From positions 1 through 10,140 of the forward strand of contig QMYO01000037.1 of the NCBI GenBank assembly GCA_003662715.1: a stretch of 10,140 nt of DNA. The letters are read 5' to 3'. Below are positions 6,766-10,140 of this stretch, one piece after another (positions within the stretch are counted from its first letter, which is position 1; every line of letters begins with the position of its first letter). The notes beneath the pieces were generated by a model. It did no database searches, was not told where the DNA came from, and worked only from the letters and a program-made list of their open reading frames with translations. A program made the position numbers and the translations under genes. Origin of the DNA: Candidatus Bathyarchaeota archaeon (lineage in GTDB: Archaea > Thermoproteota > Bathyarchaeia > Bathyarchaeales > Bathyarchaeaceae).

Positions 6766-9186
6766 ATGGATGAAGTTAAAGTTGGAGTATTCCTATCCGA
6801 CTGTGGAAAACAGCTCTCTGAAACCTTGGATTTCAACGCTCTAGTCAATTATGTGAAAGATATTTCAGGTGTAGTTCTTGTTGAGAGAAACAGCGAGTTT
6901 TGGCGTGGCGAAGGATTACGAACTATTGTAGACGCTGTTAAAAACGGAAAAATAAACAGAGTTGTCGTTGCAGAGAGTCTTCCGAAGTTAAGCGAAGTGA
7001 ACATCGTCCAAGCAGTTGAAGAGGCAGGTCTTAACCCCTATTTGGTGGAAGTTATCGATTTAAAAGACCACTGTGCCTGGCCTCATCGGGAAACACCATC
7101 AGAAGCAACAGAAAAAGCCAAAGCTATGCTTCTAGCTGCCATCGAACGCGCCAAGCTTCTTGAACCCATAGAGAAACTTGAGTTTCCAGCTCTCAAATCT
7201 GCTTTAGTCATAGGTGGAGGAATAGCTGGCATGCAAACAGCTGTAGATTTAGCGGATTTAGGATTCGAAGTGAATCTGGTTGAAAAAGCACCGTTTCTAG
7301 GCGGCTTGGCTGCTCGTGCGGGCAGATTCTTCCCAACTGATGACTGCGCAATTTGTATACAGTCTCCGGCTTCAGATGTGAAAACTATCACCCATACCTC
7401 TCGAAAGTGTGTATACCGTTCTGGCTTCAGTGAAATCCCAAACCTAAACATACTAACAAATTCAAAAGTTGTGGCTGTTGAAGGGGTTCCTGGGAACTAC
7501 AAGGTTACAATAGAGAAGAAACCAAGATACGTTAATGAACTGAAATGTGTTCGATGCGATCTGTGCACTACCGTTTGTCCCGTGGAAGTGCCAGATGAAT
7601 ATAATGCAAAGCTGAAAACTCGCAAGGCAATTTACATGAACATTCCGAACGTTCATCCGCCAGCCTACGTCATTGATGAAAGCGTCTGCAAATTCCATGA
7701 CTGCGCTAAATGCGTTGAGGTTTGTCCCACAAACGCCATCGAATTGGATCAGAAAACTGAGCGAATAACCCTAAACGTAGGCAGCATTATAGTGGCTACT
7801 GGTTTCCAGGAGTATGATTCCAGCGTTATAAAAGAGTACCATTATGGCGATTATCCAAACGTCATAACCAATCTTGAACTTGCAAGAATGATTGATGGTT
7901 TCGGTCCTACTGGCGGAGCGATTATTAGACCTTCAGACCGTAAACCTGCCAAGAAAATCGTTATGATACAATGCGTTGGTTCGCGAGATAGACGTTACAA
8001 TCCCTACTGCTCAAGCATCTGTTGTATGATTTCATTGAAACATGCCTCGTTGATCAAATCAGCCTATCCTGATACGGACATCACTATATGCTATATAGAC
8101 ATAAGAACCACTGGAAGAGAACATGAATATTATTACGAACGAGCTAGAGAGATGGGAATAAAGTTTGTCAAGGGTAGACCAACCGAAATCTCGCTGGACC
8201 CAGAGACGGGCAGATTAATCGTTGATGTTGAGGATGCTCTTCTGAAAAGATTCTTAGAATTAGACGCTGACCTAGTAGTGTTGGCTCCAGCTATGGTGCC
8301 CGCTGAAGGCACCAAGGAGCTTGCTGAAATTCTAGGTCTTGAGTTAGATGAAGATGGATTCTTCAAGGAGTACAATGCCAAACTGAGACCTACAGAAACC
8401 AAGCTGAGAGGGATATATCTCTGCGGAGGAGCAACGTTTCCAAAGGATGCGCCGACGACTTCTCTGCATGCTCACTCCGCTGCTATAAAGGCTGCAAAGT
8501 TCTTGTCCACTGGCAAGATAGTTAAAGATCAAAGAACCGCCATAGTCAATGAAGAATATTGTGGTGACTGTGAGTTCTGTCCCGTTACATGTCCTTACGG
8601 CGCGATAAGTTTAGTGCCAACAACTGAAGGACACTTCGTTGCTCGGGTATCTGATTTGCTGTGTGAAGGATGTGGTGTTTGCGTGGGAACCTGTCCTCTT
8701 AACGCTATTGAGCTTAGGCATTCGAGGCCAAACCAGATGTTGGCTCAGATGAAGGCACTTATGTCTGTAAATGGAACATCGAAGCCTTTGGTTCTAGCTA
8801 TCTGCTGTTCTGAATGCGGTCACACTGCCGTAGACTCTTCGGGTATGGCTATGATGCGGTATCCAGCTAACGTCAGGGTTATGAAGGTTCCTTGCACGGG
8901 CATTCTACAAGTTCATCAGTTTCTGGAGGCCTTTAAAGTGGGTGCTCAAGGAGTGATGGTTGTAGGATGTAAAAGTGATGGTTGCCACTATGAAGTAGGT
9001 AGCCAGAAAGCTCAAAAGAAGGTGGAACTCGCCAAAATGTTGCTGAAAGAATATGGTATAGAGCCAGAGAGGTTGGAGATGTTCAACATGGTATTTATCG
9101 AAGGAGACAAATTCGCAGAGGCAGCGCAAATGATGACTGAAAGATTAGAAAAGTTGGGTCCACTTCAATTAATGGGAGGTTCCTAG
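6766..9186 (+). CDS. hdrA: HdrA2-MvhD fusion: bifurcating HdrA with degenerate N-terminal Fe-S domain and intact MvhD tail
   Basis: This 806-residue paralogue of HdrA1 is the electron entry point from MvhAG. The N-terminal domain (about 1-135) keeps the fold but has S11, W46 and S71 where HdrA1 has C13, C48 and C73; only C13 and C103 remain, so a normal cluster looks impossible. The FAD domain has GGGIAG at 150-155, E173 and the DCAIC pair C194/C197, followed by an insert of about 15 residues containing C215. An inserted ferredoxin (C261/264/267/271 and C308/313/316/320) and a C-terminal ferredoxin (C599/602/605/609 and C633/636/639/643) are complete. The MvhD domain (about 675-800) carries C681/C684, C710 and C735/C740 for a [2Fe-2S] cluster. 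It sits 10 nt after mvhA and 17 nt before hdrC2. A heterodimer with HdrA1 would restore one full set of sites (inference). Confidence 0.96.
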   Translation: MDEVKVGVFLSDCGKQLSETLDFNALVNYVKDISGVVLVERNSEFWRGEGLRTIVDAVKNGKINRVVVAESLPKLSEVNIVQAVEEAGLNPYLVEVIDLKDHCAWPHRETPSEATEKAKAMLLAAIERAKLLEPIEKLEFPALKSALVIGGGIAGMQTAVDLADLGFEVNLVEKAPFLGGLAARAGRFFPTDDCAICIQSPASDVKTITHTSRKCVYRSGFSEIPNLNILTNSKVVAVEGVPGNYKVTIEKKPRYVNELKCVRCDLCTTVCPVEVPDEYNAKLKTRKAIYMNIPNVHPPAYVIDESVCKFHDCAKCVEVCPTNAIELDQKTERITLNVGSIIVATGFQEYDSSVIKEYHYGDYPNVITNLELARMIDGFGPTGGAIIRPSDRKPAKKIVMIQCVGSRDRRYNPYCSSICCMISLKHASLIKSAYPDTDITICYIDIRTTGREHEYYYERAREMGIKFVKGRPTEISLDPETGRLIVDVEDALLKRFLELDADLVVLAPAMVPAEGTKELAEILGLELDEDGFFKEYNAKLRPTETKLRGIYLCGGATFPKDAPTTSLHAHSAAIKAAKFLSTGKIVKDQRTAIVNEEYCGDCEFCPVTCPYGAISLVPTTEGHFVARVSDLLCEGCGVCVGTCPLNAIELRHSRPNQMLAQMKALMSVNGTSKPLVLAICCSECGHTAVDSSGMAMMRYPANVRVMKVPCTGILQVHQFLEAFKVGAQGVMVVGCKSDGCHYEVGSQKAQKKVELAKMLLKEYGIEPERLEMFNMVFIEGDKFAEAAQMMTERLEKLGPLQLMGGS

Positions 9187-9203
9187 AGGAGCGTGAAATT
9201 AAA

Positions 9204-9722
9204 ATGGAATATGTAAGAGCGGAAAAAACAACCAACCTAACATTCTCTAACATGATTACGAGTCGCTTAGGCGGCGAAACCATAACTCTATGCTACCAGT
9301 GTGGAACATGCGCTAGCAGTTGTCCAGTGGCCAAACTCACCCCACGTTTTAATCCTAGAGAACTCATCAAGCTATCGCTCTTAGGAGAAAAAGATGAAGT
9401 AATTTCAGGCGACGCCATATGGCTATGCTGCTCATGTTATAACTGCCAAGAAAGATGCCCTCAGAAGGTTGAAATAGCTGACGTGATATATGCATTGAGA
9501 AACATCGCTTTAGAAGAAGGCTACATCCCAAATATTTATTCAGAGTTTGCATCAGCCCTCTTGAATGACGGGCGCATAGTCAAAGTTTCCAAATTCGTGG
9601 AAAATAAGAGGTCTGCCCTCGGTTTACCATCTCTTCAGCCAACAGGTGTGGATGCAATAAGAAAAATTCTTTCCGCCACCGGGTTTAATAAGCTGCAACA
9701 AAAGAAGGAGGAAACATCATGA
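9204..9722 (+). CDS. hdrC: Heterodisulfide reductase subunit C, divergent type (HdrC2)
   Basis: HdrC2 is the ferredoxin-like link between HdrA and HdrB2. The 172-residue protein has two complete CxxCxxCxxxC motifs, C30/C33/C36/C40 and C75/C78/C81/C85, with one extra cysteine at C76. It differs clearly from HdrC1: CASSCPVAKLTP replaces the CPSGRR style, and the C-terminus lacks the GHAVPINEE-like segment, so this is not a recent copy. GAGGAG at 9186-9191 precedes the ATG with a longish spacer of 12 nt; no in-frame ATG, GTG or TTG lies between. The stop overlaps the hdrB2 start as ATGA. It is the fourth gene of the mvhGA-hdrA2C2B2 operon, so it probably serves the HdrA2 side. Its substrate branch is unknown. 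Confidence 0.95.
   Translation: MEYVRAEKTTNLTFSNMITSRLGGETITLCYQCGTCASSCPVAKLTPRFNPRELIKLSLLGEKDEVISGDAIWLCCSCYNCQERCPQKVEIADVIYALRNIALEEGYIPNIYSEFASALLNDGRIVKVSKFVENKRSALGLPSLQPTGVDAIRKILSATGFNKLQQKKEETS
9704..9711 (+). promoter_or_regulatory. Ribosome binding site for hdrB2
   Basis: GAAGGAGG, the strongest Shine-Dalgarno match in the window, ends 7 nt before the hdrB2 ATG and lies inside the hdrC2 end. It fixes the hdrB2 start and supports coupling through the ATGA overlap. Confidence 0.75.
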
Positions 9723-10140
9723 CAAGCTATGCTTTATTCCTAGGCTGCACCATACCTGCTCGTCAGCCAAACTACGAGTTGTCAGCAAGGAAGACTCTCG
9801 CCAAACTTGGAATTGAACTTGTTGATTTAGCCAACATGACGTGTTGTGCGCCTCCACCAGTGCAGTCTATAAATTTAGAGGCTAGCCTAGCTATAGCGGC
9901 ATACAACATTTGCTTAGCCGAAGAAGCCGACCTAAATGTAGTTACGTTATGTAGCGGATGTTTCGAATCTCTTGCCATAGCAAATACGATGTTGAAGGCT
10001 GATAAACAACTGAAGGCAAAGATAAACGGAATTTTGTCTCAAGTTGGGAAAGAATTTCTGGGCAGCAAAGAAGTGAAACATTACCTCCAAGTATTGACAA
10101 ACGATATAGGACTAGAACAACTCAAACAGAGCGTCTCTAA
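9719..10140 (+). CDS. hdrB: Heterodisulfide reductase subunit B, divergent type (HdrB2), 3' part cut by window
   Basis: This is the N-terminal half of a second HdrB, the disulfide-reducing subunit; 140 codons are open to the window edge, about half the usual 290-300. The first CCG motif is complete with C10, C42-C43, C78 and C81; the second should lie beyond the window. It differs from HdrB1 around the cluster: TCCAPPPVQS in place of SCCPAPGVFKS, and CSGC in place of CNGC. It therefore may not act on CoM-S-S-CoB and may use another disulfide or pass electrons elsewhere (inference). The start is set by GAAGGAGG at 9704-9711 and the ATGA overlap with hdrC2. It is fifth in the hydrogenase operon. 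No membrane segment or frameshift is seen in the visible part. Confidence 0.92.
   Translation, partial: MTSYALFLGCTIPARQPNYELSARKTLAKLGIELVDLANMTCCAPPPVQSINLEASLAIAAYNICLAEEADLNVVTLCSGCFESLAIANTMLKADKQLKAKINGILSQVGKEFLGSKEVKHYLQVLTNDIGLEQLKQSVS

Noticed and set aside
3572..9186. Selenocysteine in HdrA or MvhD, as in some methanogens
   Set aside because: No in-frame TGA occurs in the hdrA or hydrogenase frames. The relevant positions are Cys in HdrA2 and non-Cys residues in HdrA1.
1619..9186. hdrA1 and hdrA2 as a recent tandem duplication or assembly repeat
   Set aside because: The proteins differ throughout, with different N-terminal and MvhD cysteines and an insert, and I see no long shared DNA stretch.
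9184..9219. Possible readthrough (pyrrolysine) of the hdrA2 TAG stop, since the lineage could be methanogen-related
   Set aside because: The frame after TAG runs only 11 codons to a TAA at 9220, the protein is already full length for the family, and the hdrC2 ribosome site lies right there.

Overview
This window most likely comes from an uncultured anaerobic archaeon, methanogen-like or a relative in which heterodisulfide chemistry was kept. All eight genes belong to one process, cytoplasmic flavin-based electron bifurcation by heterodisulfide reductase (Hdr) coupled to a group 3c (Mvh-type) [NiFe] hydrogenase. The archaeal assignment rests on the protein families and on TATA-like elements with purine-rich upstream flanks. 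I saw no convincing bacterial -35/-10 pairs. No 16S or other taxonomic marker is present, so the lineage is open; a Bathyarchaeia- or Methanomethylicia-like source would fit.

Layout. On the minus strand at the left edge lie hdrB1 (C-terminus cut by the window start) and hdrC1, 13 nt apart. A 213-nt divergent promoter region separates them from hdrA1 on the plus strand. A 368-nt AT-rich gap follows, with a T-run, a 16-bp perfect palindrome and a repeated AGAT..ATCT element. Then comes a tight plus-strand operon: mvhG, mvhA (ATGA overlap), hdrA2 carrying a fused MvhD domain, hdrC2, and hdrB2 (ATGA overlap, cut by the window end). There is no free-standing mvhD; the only Cys-bearing MvhD-like domain is the tail of hdrA2.

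How the genes work together. MvhAG oxidises H2 and passes electrons through the [2Fe-2S]-type MvhD tail of HdrA2 to HdrA FAD. There the pairs are split between a low-potential acceptor (ferredoxin) and the HdrC/HdrB branch, which reduces a disulfide. HdrB1/HdrC1 look like canonical methanogen CoM-S-S-CoB subunits, while HdrB2/HdrC2 are more divergent.

The main novelty is that the two HdrA proteins have decayed in complementary ways. HdrA1 keeps all N-terminal Fe-S cysteines but has lost all five cysteines of its C-terminal MvhD-like domain. HdrA2 keeps the MvhD cysteines but has lost three of five N-terminal cysteines. The simplest reading is an obligate HdrA1-HdrA2 heterodimer forming an asymmetric complex with one hydrogenase input and two different HdrBC arms. 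This is an inference from residues, not shown biochemically. Complementary HdrA paralogues have, as far as I recall, been discussed for methane-oxidising archaea, so the principle may not be new even if this arrangement is.
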